Origin: Streptococcus sp. Marseille-Q5986
GTDB taxonomy: Bacteria; Bacillota; Bacilli; Lactobacillales; Streptococcaceae
Length of the DNA stretch: 64,000 bases
Assembly (NCBI RefSeq): GCF_946902915.1
Contig: NZ_CAMPPY010000001.1
Span: forward strand, 310,001 to 374,000
Reading direction: 5' to 3'
Shown here: positions 33,395 through 43,842 of the stretch, in pieces
Layout of the letters: every line of letters starts with the position of its first letter
How positions within the stretch are numbered: the first letter of the stretch is position 1
Translations under genes and position numbers: made by a program
Notes under the pieces: generated by a model
The model's database searches: none
What the model saw: only the letters and a program-made list of their open reading frames with translations
Told to the model about the DNA's origin: nothing

Positions 33395-34705
33395 ATGGTC
33401 TTACCAACTATTGCCATTGTGGGACGTCCCAATGTTGGGAAATCGACCCTATTTAATCGGATCGCTGGTGAGCGAATCTCAATTGTAGAAGATGTCGAGG
33501 GTGTGACACGTGACCGTATCTATGCAACGGGTGAGTGGCTCAATCGTTCCTTTAGTATGATTGATACGGGAGGGATTGACGACGTCGACGCTCCCTTCAT
33601 GGAGCAAATCAAGCACCAAGCAGAAATTGCTATGGAAGAAGCTGATGTCATCGTTTTTGTGGTGTCTGGGAAAGAAGGAATCACGGATGCAGATGAGTAC
33701 GTAGCCCGTAAACTTTATAAAACCCATAAACCTGTTATCCTTGCCGTTAACAAGGTTGATAATCCCGAGATGCGAAACGACATCTATGATTTCTATGCTC
33801 TGGGCTTGGGCGAACCTCTGCCAATCTCGTCTGTCCACGGTATCGGGACAGGGGATGTGCTCGATGCCATCGTGGAAAATCTACCAAATGAAGTTGAAGA
33901 AGAAAATCCAGATGTGATCAAATTCAGCTTGATTGGCCGTCCAAACGTTGGAAAATCAAGTTTGATCAACGCTATTTTGGGAGAAGATCGCGTGATTGCT
34001 AGTCCAGTAGCTGGAACAACGCGTGATGCCATTGATACCCATTTTACAGATACGGATGGACAAGAGTTTACCATGATTGATACGGCTGGTATGCGTAAGT
34101 CTGGTAAAGTCTATGAAAATACGGAGAAGTACTCTGTCATGCGTGCCATGCGTGCCATTGATCGTTCTGATGTAGTCTTGATGGTCCTCAATGCGGAAGA
34201 AGGAATCCGTGAGTACGATAAGCGTATCGCAGGATTTGCCCATGAAGCTGGTAAAGGGATGATTATCGTGGTCAACAAGTGGGACACACTTGAAAAAGAC
34301 AACCACACTATGAAAAACTGGGAAGAAGATATCCGTGAGCAGTTCCAATACCTGCCTTACGCACCGATTATCTTTGTATCAGCCTTGACCAAGCAACGTC
34401 TCCACAAACTTCCTGAGATGATCAAGCAAATCAGTGAAAGTCAAAACACACGTATTCCATCAGCTGTCTTGAACGATGTGATTATGGATGCCATTGCCAT
34501 CAACCCAACACCGACAGACAAAGGAAAACGTCTCAAGATTTTCTATGCGACCCAAGTGGCAAGCAAGCCACCAACCTTTGTTATCTTTGTCAACGAAGAA
34601 GAACTTATGCACTTTTCTTACCTGCGTTTCTTGGAAAATCAAATCCGCAAGGCCTTTGTTTTTGAGGGGACACCAATCCATCTCATCGCAAGAAAACGTA
34701 AATAA
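33395..34705 (+). CDS. der: Ribosome biogenesis GTPase Der (EngA)
   Basis: This 436-residue essential GTPase has two tandem G domains, each with GRPNVGKS (near residues 10 and 182), DTGG/DTAG switch II segments and NKVD/NKWD specificity motifs, then a C-terminal KH-like domain ([20 protein letters not shown]). It acts in 50S subunit assembly. It ends the nrdR-dnaB-dnaI-oxidoreductase-der string and is followed by a terminator. Confidence 0.97.
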   Translation: MVLPTIAIVGRPNVGKSTLFNRIAGERISIVEDVEGVTRDRIYATGEWLNRSFSMIDTGGIDDVDAPFMEQIKHQAEIAMEEADVIVFVVSGKEGITDADEYVARKLYKTHKPVILAVNKVDNPEMRNDIYDFYALGLGEPLPISSVHGIGTGDVLDAIVENLPNEVEEENPDVIKFSLIGRPNVGKSSLINAILGEDRVIASPVAGTTRDAIDTHFTDTDGQEFTMIDTAGMRKSGKVYENTEKYSVMRAMRAIDRSDVVLMVLNAEEGIREYDKRIAGFAHEAGKGMIIVVNKWDTLEKDNHTMKNWEEDIREQFQYLPYAPIIFVSALTKQRLHKLPEMIKQISESQNTRIPSAVLNDVIMDAIAINPTPTDKGKRLKIFYATQVASKPPTFVIFVNEEELMHFSYLRFLENQIRKAFVFEGTPIHLIARKRK

Positions 34706-34713
34706 AAAAGTAG

Positions 34714-34742
34714 AATCTGGAATGACATTTCCAGATTTTTTT
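34714..34742 (+). terminator. Terminator after der
   Basis: AATCTGGAA-TGAC-ATTTCCAGATT with a following T run. Confidence 0.85.
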
Positions 34743-34789
34743 GATAGAATGAAGGTGAAGAAAACGCTATCAAATAGAGGGGGCTGGTG

Positions 34790-35122
34790 ATGAAACATTT
34801 GTTTAAATTCGTGCTCATATTTCCCTGTATTTACTTTTTCAGCTGGATTGACAAGGCTAATAGAGCTAGTAAATTTTTCCCAATTTTTTACTATTTTTAC
34901 TGGATTTACATCACCCTCTATGCTCTGTTTAGTCTTGCTTGGACAGTTTTTTCAGTCTTGTTTTTCAATATCGTCTTGAAAAATGTGGTAGACATCAAGC
35001 TTTGGGGCATTTGGCTATTATTACTACTTATTGCTTTTGCCAGTGATTGGTTAACCTATGTATTCTTCAAAAAAATGCTTAGACTAAGAAAGGAGTTAGG
35101 AAAGTCTAAGGGTGTGAATTAA
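34790..35122 (+). CDS. Small membrane protein, unknown
   Basis: This protein of 110 residues has three hydrophobic segments (about residues 5-20, 40-60 and 65-88) and a basic C-terminal tail (FFKKMLRLRKELGKSKGVN). I do not recognise a family. Start ATG at 34790 lies behind GAGGGGG; the GTG at 34787 is an alternative. It stands alone after the der terminator and before a gene-poor stretch that borders the Rgg module. Confidence 0.65.
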   Translation: MKHLFKFVLIFPCIYFFSWIDKANRASKFFPIFYYFYWIYITLYALFSLAWTVFSVLFFNIVLKNVVDIKLWGIWLLLLLIAFASDWLTYVFFKKMLRLRKELGKSKGVN

Positions 35123-35360
35123 GAAAAGGGTAGGAACTAAAAAATGACAATATCTATGATTTATTTATACAGCTATAGATACAGTCGTTTTTATTTTGAT
35201 TATGAAACTTGAGAGGAACATTCATCTTGTATAGTGTATTGAATATGAAATAATACAATACAACTTATAAAACATTGGAATAAAATGCTTTAGACCCCTA
35301 ATTGATTCGTTCACATTCTATTTCGATTTGCTATAATAAAGTGATGAGAGTTATTGCAAA
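35123..35360. other. Intergenic stretch at the left border of the Rgg-PLA2 module
   Basis: 238 bases. It contains a 22-codon frame (35144-35212) with an AGGA site that I cannot support as a gene. It also has a promoter-like TTCACA-16-TATAAT at about 35308-35335 reading into the tail of the Rgg gene, perhaps a remnant of an interrupted neighbour. Confidence 0.45.
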
Positions 35361-36212
35361 TTATAGGTTTGAAAAATCATTAATTTCTTTTTCGAGTATT
35401 TTAACTAATGCCTCTTCTTTGGTTAGTCGTAATAAAGTTATTCCTTTGTTAATCAAATCGGAGTTATGTTGCAGTATTCCCAAGCGTACTTGAGAAAATC
35501 CAAGAATATCGTATATTTTTAATTCTTCTGCTAATACCAAAAGTTGTAGGGTGATTGTTTCACATTCTTTGAGTAAATGATGTTGAAAATATACAGTGGA
35601 GAGATTGGCTAAAAAAGATGATAAAAATACTTTTGTTTCTCGGAAGTATTTATATTTCTCGATGGTTTTCATAATTCTATCAATAAGAAAGGGAAGATTT
35701 TCTGAAGGAAAGAAAAAGAGAATGGTTCCTAGCAATTTCAAATCACTAATGTACCATGTATCCATAGGTTCAAGATAGTCCCAAATTTCTTCAAACAAAT
35801 CTTTCAAGACTTGGTTGTTTTTGAATCCTTTAGTTCGTAACTCTGTGACAATTTTTGTATGGCGATAGATATTTTGAATAGGAACATCGTGATGTGTCTT
35901 AAGATATTTTTGACATTTCTCAGTGAGTTCAATTATTTTTCTAGTATCTTGAAAAGTAGATGGATTTTGGCTCTCTACAATAATATCTCGCCTTTCACTA
36001 GGATGGTATTCGTTGCATATATACTTGAATTCTGCTAAGCTCATATCAATTTGTTCAAGAAGAAATACCATGTTTTCAAAACTGGGAATAACTTTACCGT
36101 GTTCAATATTTGTTAGAGTTGTCCGATGTATGACATGTCCACATACATCTTGTTGGGTCAATCCTTTTGACTTTCGAATTTCTTTAAAAATTTGTCCATA
36201 ATCCCATCTCAT
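35361..36212 (-). CDS. Rgg-family quorum-sensing regulator
   Basis: This 283-residue regulator has an N-terminal helix-turn-helix (IFKEIRKSKGLTQQDVCGHVIHRTTLTNIEHGKVIPSFENMVFLL) and a helical TPR-like C-terminal part, as in the RRNPP/Rgg group of peptide-binding regulators. The start at 36212 is chosen because GAGGAACAATATG provides a site; the longer frame would run through the inverted repeat at 36241-36268. A divergent 29-codon peptide gene with a Trp-rich end lies 94 bases away and is its likely pheromone. The module then includes a secreted phospholipase A2. Confidence 0.85.
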   Translation of the reverse strand: MRWDYGQIFKEIRKSKGLTQQDVCGHVIHRTTLTNIEHGKVIPSFENMVFLLEQIDMSLAEFKYICNEYHPSERRDIIVESQNPSTFQDTRKIIELTEKCQKYLKTHHDVPIQNIYRHTKIVTELRTKGFKNNQVLKDLFEEIWDYLEPMDTWYISDLKLLGTILFFFPSENLPFLIDRIMKTIEKYKYFRETKVFLSSFLANLSTVYFQHHLLKECETITLQLLVLAEELKIYDILGFSQVRLGILQHNSDLINKGITLLRLTKEEALVKILEKEINDFSNL

Positions 36213-36240
36213 ATTGTTCCTCCTAGGCAAATGTGAATAT

Positions 36241-36268
36241 TTTCTACATTTATAAAAAAATGTAGAAA
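36241..36268. promoter_or_regulatory. Perfect inverted repeat, probable Rgg operator
   Basis: Arms TTTCTACATTT and AAATGTAGAAA (11 bp each, perfect) around a 6-bp AT spacer, between the Rgg gene and the peptide gene, 39 bases before the peptide ATG. Candidate -10 (TATCAT / TATAT) boxes follow at 36274-36286. Confidence 0.7.
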
Positions 36269-36306
36269 AAGGTGGTATCATTATATCAAAAAGGAGAAAA
36301 AAAGTC

Positions 36307-36396
36307 ATGGAAATACAAAATTCACTTAATTTTGTCATATATTGTAATGATTGGGAGTCTCTGATCCCATGGTTTGATATATGGTTTTGGGAGTGA
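36307..36396 (+). CDS. Candidate Trp-X-Trp peptide pheromone, 29 residues
   Basis: The ORF starts MEIQNSLNF and ends PWFDIWFWE, with an AGGAG site 11 bases upstream of ATG. It directly follows the operator-like repeat and is divergent from the Rgg gene. Short peptides with a WW or WxW end are ligands of several streptococcal Rgg/ComR proteins, and pneumococcal Rgg systems with WxW pheromones have been described. Processing would release a short C-terminal fragment after export. Not verified; support is position, ribosome binding site and motif. Confidence 0.65.
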   Translation: MEIQNSLNFVIYCNDWESLIPWFDIWFWE

Positions 36397-36666
36397 CTAA
36401 TTAATGTGTTATTTATATTCTTTAGTCAAACATTAATATACTTATTGTTGTGTTTTTATTATAGTGAAACTTGAATATTTTATAAATAAGGAGGAGAGTA
36501 TATGAAATATCATTTGTTAGAATAATATAAAATATATTTCTTAAACTCATTTGACAAGCTTTAAGTTTATGTGTATTTAGTACATTTACCAAAAATTAAC
36601 TTTCTTTTGGTAAAAATATTGTTTGTGTATTTAGCTTATAACTTATGTTTATTAGGAGGAGTAGTC
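36397..36666 (+). promoter_or_regulatory. Leader region of the phospholipase gene with a 7-codon frame
   Basis: AT-rich 270 bases. At 36502-36525 a tiny frame MKYHLLE and stop follows an excellent GGAGGAG site 5-6 bases upstream, so it could be a translated leader or the remains of a peptide gene. No clear promoter boxes were placed; the phospholipase may be transcribed from the peptide promoter. Confidence 0.4.
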
Positions 36667-37242
36667 ATGAAAACTATCGTTAAAATTTGTTTAGTTGCTT
36701 TATCTGCCTTTTTACTTTTATTTGCTGGAAAAAATGTTTTTGCAGACTCTAATTCACATGATAACTTAAACTCTTTGGAAGTTAGCGATAGAAGTTTTCG
36801 TAACGGAGAATTGTTGAAGAGTTATCTTGTAAAAGATAAAGATAGGATTTATTTTGATTATGATAAAGCGGTTCAAGATAAACAAGCGAAAGATGTAATT
36901 GACATGGGTTTATTGGTAGAGACAATAAGCGAAGACTATAGTTCAAATACGTTTACACCTGCTAAATATTTTAAGGCAGGATTGCCTGTTCACGGGAATT
37001 ACTGTGGTCCTGGTTACAACGGGGAAGGATTTACTTTACCTGTGGTAGACGTTTTGGATCAAGGTTGCCAAAATCATGATAGATGTTACAAGTGGGGAGC
37101 TGGTATTGGAGCTAATTGTGAGTGTAATCGTCAGTTAGTCGATTTTATAAAAGTTAACAGACGTTGGATACCAGAAAGTGCCTTATGGGTTGCGGATGCT
37201 ATCAGAGTTTATTTTGAAACGATTGGAGCTATAGGATGTTGA
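36667..37242 (+). CDS. Secreted phospholipase A2
   Basis: This 191-residue protein has a signal peptide (MKTIVKICLV...FADS, cleavage near residue 26) and a bacterial phospholipase A2 core. It has the calcium-loop-like YCGPGYNGEG at 112-121 and the catalytic helix DQGCQNHDRCY with the His137-Asp138 pair. Several cysteines (113, 134, 140, 151, 153, 191) suggest disulfides. It would release fatty acids from phospholipids, as streptococcal SlaA does. ATG 36667 has TAGGAGGAG upstream. It overlaps the next gene by 7 bases. Control by the adjacent Rgg system is inferred. Confidence 0.85.
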   Translation: MKTIVKICLVALSAFLLLFAGKNVFADSNSHDNLNSLEVSDRSFRNGELLKSYLVKDKDRIYFDYDKAVQDKQAKDVIDMGLLVETISEDYSSNTFTPAKYFKAGLPVHGNYCGPGYNGEGFTLPVVDVLDQGCQNHDRCYKWGAGIGANCECNRQLVDFIKVNRRWIPESALWVADAIRVYFETIGAIGC

Positions 37243-37523
37243 ATCTAAAATCATTTATTACACGCTATTCTAAGGTCTATATTGGTTTAGTTCTGTTGAT
37301 CTGGATTGCTTTCTTCTTTCTTCCTTGGAGCAGTCCGATTCTGGGGGGGAAGATTGACCTCTTCAGCATACAGAAAGTCTTGCTAGTTTTTGGCATTCTG
37401 TCCATTTTGATGGCCTTGCTGTCCAAGAAAGTCAGTCTCTTTGTTTTTGGACTGATCTGCTGTCTTTCTCTTTGGATTAACCTATTTATCCTATTTGCTA
37501 TTTTGCCGATTTTTGGCAATTAA
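37236..37523 (+). CDS. Small membrane protein, unknown
   Basis: This 95-residue protein has three hydrophobic segments (about 15-31, 43-60 and 65-92) and a short basic N-terminus. Its start overlaps the end of the phospholipase gene (ATGTTGA), so it may be coexpressed, but its higher G+C content and position before secA suggest it belongs to the core chromosome and that the Rgg module was inserted next to it. No family recognised. A terminator follows at 37541. Confidence 0.65.
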   Translation: MLNLKSFITRYSKVYIGLVLLIWIAFFFLPWSSPILGGKIDLFSIQKVLLVFGILSILMALLSKKVSLFVFGLICCLSLWINLFILFAILPIFGN

Positions 37524-37540
37524 AGTATCATAAAAGTCAG

Positions 37541-37571
37541 AGAGGTTAGCTTGGAAACTAACCTCTTTTTC
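37541..37571 (+). terminator. Terminator before secA
   Basis: AGAGGTTAG / CTAACCTCT with an 8-base loop and a T run. Confidence 0.88.
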
Positions 37572-37594
37572 CTTTTCAAAATGGGGATTCTTCC

Positions 37595-37623
37595 TTGAAA
37601 ATAATCAGTAATTGTGCTAAAAT
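37595..37623 (+). promoter_or_regulatory. secA promoter
   Basis: TTGAAA, 17 bp, TAAAAT; about 45 bases before the secA ATG. Confidence 0.7.
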
Positions 37624-37667
37624 AAAAAGAACATTCTAAAATATTCGGAATTAAAGTAAGGAAAAAC

Positions 37668-40181
<2,514 letters not shown>

Positions 40182-40199
40182 TATGAAATAAGATACAGG

Positions 40200-40237
40200 C
40201 GGATACCTGGTAAAAGTCATTTTTTGCTTGGTGTCCG
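40200..40237 (+). promoter_or_regulatory. Hairpin between secA and the first DAHP synthase gene
   Basis: CGGATACC / GGTGTCCG with a 22-base loop and a short T-rich tail, ending about 23 bases before the ATG. It may terminate secA transcription or attenuate the aro genes. Confidence 0.5.
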
Positions 40238-40260
40238 TTTGCTTTATAAGGAGATGAATC

Positions 40261-41292
40261 ATGGTATTTACAGCTAAAAGTCCTAAAATTAACATTGAAG
40301 AAGTTCGCGCCTTGTCCAAATTAGAGGGGGCAGCTTTTACGAGAAAAAAACAACGTGATCAGGAATTGGAAGCCATCATCCGTGGGGAAGACCAGCGTAT
40401 TCTCTTGGTGATAGGACCATGTTCATCTGATAACGAAGAGGCGGTTCTCGAGTATGCCAAGCGTCTATCTGCTTTGCAAGAAGAGGTCAAAGATCGCATT
40501 TTTATGGTCATGCGAGTCTATACGGCTAAACCTCGTACCAATGGAGATGGCTATAAGGGCTTGATTCATCAACCAAATACTAAAGAAGCACCTAGCTTGA
40601 TCAATGGAATCAAGGCTGTTCGTCATTTACATTACCGCGTTATTTCTGAGACTGGTATGACAACAGCGGATGAGATGCTTTATCCTGAAAATCTTCCGTT
40701 GGTGGATGATTTGATTTCTTACATGGCAGTTGGTGCCCGTTCAGTTGAAGACCAGCAACACCGCTTTGTGGCAAGTGGTGCAGATTTTGCGACTGGTTTT
40801 AAAAATCCAACCTCAGGAAATCTCAATGTTATGTTTAACGGGATTTACGCAGCGCAAAATAAGCAGAGTTTCCTTTTCCTTGGTAAAGAGGTGGAAACGA
40901 CTGGGAATCCATTGTCCCACGCCATTCTTCGCGGTGCCTTGAATGAATACGGGAAAAATATTCCTAACTACTATTATGATAATTTGATGGATACCATTGC
41001 CCAGTATGAAAAGATGGGCTTGGAAAATCCCTTTATCATCATCGATACCAATCATGACAATTCAGGCAAGCAGTATATGGAGCAAATCCGTATCGTTCGT
41101 CAGACCTTGATTAACCGTGACTGGAATGAGAAAATCAAGAAATACGTTCGTGGTTTTATGATTGAGTCCTATCTGGAAGATGGACGTCAAAGTGAACCCG
41201 AAGTTTTTGGTAAGTCCATTACAGATCCGTGTCTCGGATGGGGCAACACAGAAGCACTTGTTCGCGAAATTTACCAAACGCTAGGAGAGTAA
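40261..41292 (+). CDS. aroG: 3-deoxy-7-phosphoheptulonate synthase (first copy)
   Basis: This 343-residue type I DAHP synthase makes the first intermediate of the shikimate pathway from PEP and erythrose 4-phosphate. It shows [35 protein letters not shown], the [11 protein letters not shown] segment and [10 protein letters not shown] with metal ligands. It is followed after one base by a second, similar gene; the two are tandem paralogues that may respond to different aromatic amino acids. GGAG precedes the ATG. Confidence 0.95.
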   Translation: MVFTAKSPKINIEEVRALSKLEGAAFTRKKQRDQELEAIIRGEDQRILLVIGPCSSDNEEAVLEYAKRLSALQEEVKDRIFMVMRVYTAKPRTNGDGYKGLIHQPNTKEAPSLINGIKAVRHLHYRVISETGMTTADEMLYPENLPLVDDLISYMAVGARSVEDQQHRFVASGADFATGFKNPTSGNLNVMFNGIYAAQNKQSFLFLGKEVETTGNPLSHAILRGALNEYGKNIPNYYYDNLMDTIAQYEKMGLENPFIIIDTNHDNSGKQYMEQIRIVRQTLINRDWNEKIKKYVRGFMIESYLEDGRQSEPEVFGKSITDPCLGWGNTEALVREIYQTLGE

Positions 41293-41293
41293 G

Positions 41294-42325
41294 ATGGCAT
41301 TTATCGAAAAAGGTCAAGAAATTGATATTGAAGCAATCAAGGCAGAAACTCAATTGTCTGCGGAAGCCTTGCGATTAAAGGAGCGCCGTGATAGAGAGCT
41401 GGCAGCCATCATCTCGGGTGAGGATGACCGAATCCTTTTGGTGATGGGACCTTGCTCTTCAGACAATGAAGAAGCAGTGCTTGAATATGCTCGTCGCTTA
41501 GCAGACTTGCAGAAAAAAGTTGCGGACAAAATCTTTATCGTGATGCGTGTCTATACGGCTAAACCTCGTACCAATGGAGATGGCTATAAGGGTTTGGTTC
41601 ATCAGCCCGATACTTCTAAAGCTCCAAGCCTGATTAATGGCTTGCAGGCTGTTCGTCAGCTGCACTACCGTGTGATTACGGAGACGGGCTTGACGACAGC
41701 TGATGAGATGCTCTATCCGTCAAATCTGGTCTTGGTAGATGATTTGGTCAGCTACCATGCTGTGGGGGCTCGTTCCGTGGAGGACCAAGAACACCGTTTT
41801 GTGGCTTCAGGGATTGATGCACCAGTAGGGATGAAAAATCCAACCTCTGGAAATTTGGGTGTCATGTTTAATGCTATCTATGCCACTCAGAACAAACAGA
41901 CCTTCCTCTTCCATGGTCAAGAAGTGGAGACTTCAGGAAATCCCTTGGCCCACGTCATCCTTCGTGGCGCAGTTAATGAATATGGGAAAAATGAGCCTAA
42001 CTTTTACTATGAAACTTTGCTAAATGCCATTGAACGTTATGAGACTATGGGACTTGAAAATCCCTTCATTATCATTGATACCAATCATGACAATTCTGGC
42101 AAGCAGTATATGGAACAAATTCGCATTGTTCGCCAAGCCTTGTTGAATCGTGACTGGAATGAAAAGATTAAAAAGACGGTTAGAGGCTTTATGATTGAAT
42201 CCTACCTAGCAGATGGTCGCCAAAATCAACCAGAGGTCTTTGGCTGCTCCATAACCGACCCTTGTCTAGGTTGGGAAAATACAGTAGCCTTGGTAGAAGA
42301 AATTTATACTACCTTAACAAAATAA
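41294..42325 (+). CDS. aroG: 3-deoxy-7-phosphoheptulonate synthase (second copy)
   Basis: This 343-residue type I DAHP synthase is the tandem paralogue of the preceding gene, with the same motifs ([57 protein letters not shown]) and strong identity throughout, diverging mainly at the N-terminus (residues 1-30), where allosteric control usually resides. It is translationally linked to the first copy (1-base gap) and followed by acpS after 44 bases. Confidence 0.95.
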   Translation: MAFIEKGQEIDIEAIKAETQLSAEALRLKERRDRELAAIISGEDDRILLVMGPCSSDNEEAVLEYARRLADLQKKVADKIFIVMRVYTAKPRTNGDGYKGLVHQPDTSKAPSLINGLQAVRQLHYRVITETGLTTADEMLYPSNLVLVDDLVSYHAVGARSVEDQEHRFVASGIDAPVGMKNPTSGNLGVMFNAIYATQNKQTFLFHGQEVETSGNPLAHVILRGAVNEYGKNEPNFYYETLLNAIERYETMGLENPFIIIDTNHDNSGKQYMEQIRIVRQALLNRDWNEKIKKTVRGFMIESYLADGRQNQPEVFGCSITDPCLGWENTVALVEEIYTTLTK

Positions 42326-42369
42326 GTGAAAAGGATGGAGTTGGGGGAATCTCAGCTCCTTTTGTGAGT

Positions 42370-42732
42370 ATGATAGTTGGACACGGAATTGACATCGAAG
42401 AATTGGCTTCGATAGAAAATGCAGTTACACGACGTGAGGGCTTTGCCAATCGCGTGCTGACTGCTAAAGAAATGGAGCGCTTTACCAGTCTCAAAGGGCG
42501 CAGACAGATTGAATATTTGGCTGGTCGCTGGTCAGCTAAGGAGGCTTTTTCCAAGGCTATGGGAACTGGCATTGGCAAGCTCAGTTTTCAGGATTTGGAA
42601 GTTTTGAATAATGAACGTGGGGCGCCTTATTTTAGTCAGTCGCCATTTTCAGGAAAGATTTGGCTGTCGATCAGCCATACAGATCAGTTTGTGACAGCCA
42701 GTGTCATTTTGGAGGAAAATCATGAAAGCTAG
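42370..42732 (+). CDS. acpS: Holo-[acyl-carrier-protein] synthase
   Basis: This 120-residue enzyme attaches 4'-phosphopantetheine from CoA to the acyl carrier protein. It starts [12 protein letters not shown] with the magnesium Asp, and has the second signature [20 protein letters not shown] near residue 55 and [17 protein letters not shown] at the end. The start at 42370 gives the family N-terminus; the longer frame reaches back into the DAHP synthase gene and is not used. It overlaps alr by 11 bases. Confidence 0.95.
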   Translation: MIVGHGIDIEELASIENAVTRREGFANRVLTAKEMERFTSLKGRRQIEYLAGRWSAKEAFSKAMGTGIGKLSFQDLEVLNNERGAPYFSQSPFSGKIWLSISHTDQFVTASVILEENHES

Positions 42733-43825
42733 TCCACATAGACCAACCAAGGCTCTGATTCATCTGGGAGCTATTCGACAAAACATTCAACAAATGGGAG
42801 CTCATATCCCTGAGGGAACGCTCAGATTTGCAGTAGTCAAGGCTAATGCTTATGGCCATGGGGCTGTTACCGTTGCGACAGCTATTCAAGATGATGTCGA
42901 TGGTTTTTGCGTTTCGAATATTGATGAGGCCATTGAACTCAGACAGGCTGGACTCAGCAAGAAAATCCTTATTTTAGGAGTTTCTGACATCGAAGCTGTT
43001 GCTCTAGCTAAAGAATACGACATCACCTTGACAGTAGCTGGATTGGAGTGGATTCAAGCACTCTTAGTTAAGGAAGCAGACCTATCAGGTTTGACAGTCC
43101 ATCTCAAGATTGACTCAGGGATGGGACGGATTGGATTTAGAGAGGCCGGTGAGGCTAATCAGGCTCAAGACTTGCTCCAACAACACGGTGTGCATGTTGA
43201 AGGAATTTTTACCCACTTTGCGACTGCAGATGAGGAATCAGATACCTACTTTAATGAGCAGTTAGAATGCTTTAAAGCTATTTTGGCAAGTATGAAGGAA
43301 GTTCCAGAGCTGGTTCATGCCAGCAACTCGGCAACGACCCTCTGGCATGCAGAGACTATTTTCAATGCGGTCCGTATGGGAGATGCCATGTATGGTCTTA
43401 ACCCAAGTGGAGAGGTATTGGACTTGCCCTATGACTTGAAATCAGCCTTGACCTTGGAATCTGCCCTGGTTCATGTCAAGACAGTTTCAGCTGGAGCTTG
43501 CATGGGATATGGAGCAACCTATCAGGCGGATAGCGAGCAAGTCATTGCGACCGTGCCAATCGGCTATGCGGATGGATGGACGCGAGACATGCAGAATTTT
43601 TCTGTCTTGGTAGATGGGCAAGCATGCCCAATCGTCGGCAGGGTTTCTATGGACCAAATCACCATTCGTCTGCCTAAGCTTTATCCGCTGGGAACAAAAG
43701 TCACCCTGATCGGCACCAACGGTGACAAGGAAATCACAGCTACTCAGGTAGCTGCCTACCGTGGCACTATTAACTATGAGGTGGTCTGTCTTCTGAGCGA
43801 TCGCATTCCGAGAGAATATTATTAA
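42722..43825 (+). CDS. alr: Alanine racemase
   Basis: This 367-residue PLP enzyme supplies D-alanine for peptidoglycan and teichoic acids. The PLP lysine is in [14 protein letters not shown] near residue 40. The catalytic Tyr is in the C-terminal half ([25 protein letters not shown]), with MDQ near [13 protein letters not shown]. Start 42722 ([18 protein letters not shown]) has GGAGGAAAATC upstream inside acpS. It is transcribed with acpS and recG. Confidence 0.96.
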   Translation: MKASPHRPTKALIHLGAIRQNIQQMGAHIPEGTLRFAVVKANAYGHGAVTVATAIQDDVDGFCVSNIDEAIELRQAGLSKKILILGVSDIEAVALAKEYDITLTVAGLEWIQALLVKEADLSGLTVHLKIDSGMGRIGFREAGEANQAQDLLQQHGVHVEGIFTHFATADEESDTYFNEQLECFKAILASMKEVPELVHASNSATTLWHAETIFNAVRMGDAMYGLNPSGEVLDLPYDLKSALTLESALVHVKTVSAGACMGYGATYQADSEQVIATVPIGYADGWTRDMQNFSVLVDGQACPIVGRVSMDQITIRLPKLYPLGTKVTLIGTNGDKEITATQVAAYRGTINYEVVCLLSDRIPREYY

Positions 43826-43842
43826 AAAGAAAGGAGTGGAGC

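Noticed and set aside
35144..35212. 22-codon frame MTISMIYLYSYRYSR... between the membrane protein and Rgg genes
   Set aside because: Weak ribosome binding site, no partner, composition typical of translated AT-rich DNA. Not enough support to call a gene.
36571..36666. N-terminal extension of the phospholipase by 32 residues
   Set aside because: The extension lacks a ribosome binding site, while ATG 36667 has an excellent one and starts a normal signal peptide.
40182..40260. Possible T-box or aromatic amino acid riboswitch upstream of the DAHP synthase genes
   Set aside because: The region is only 79 bases with one simple hairpin; no T-box sequence or specifier structure is present.
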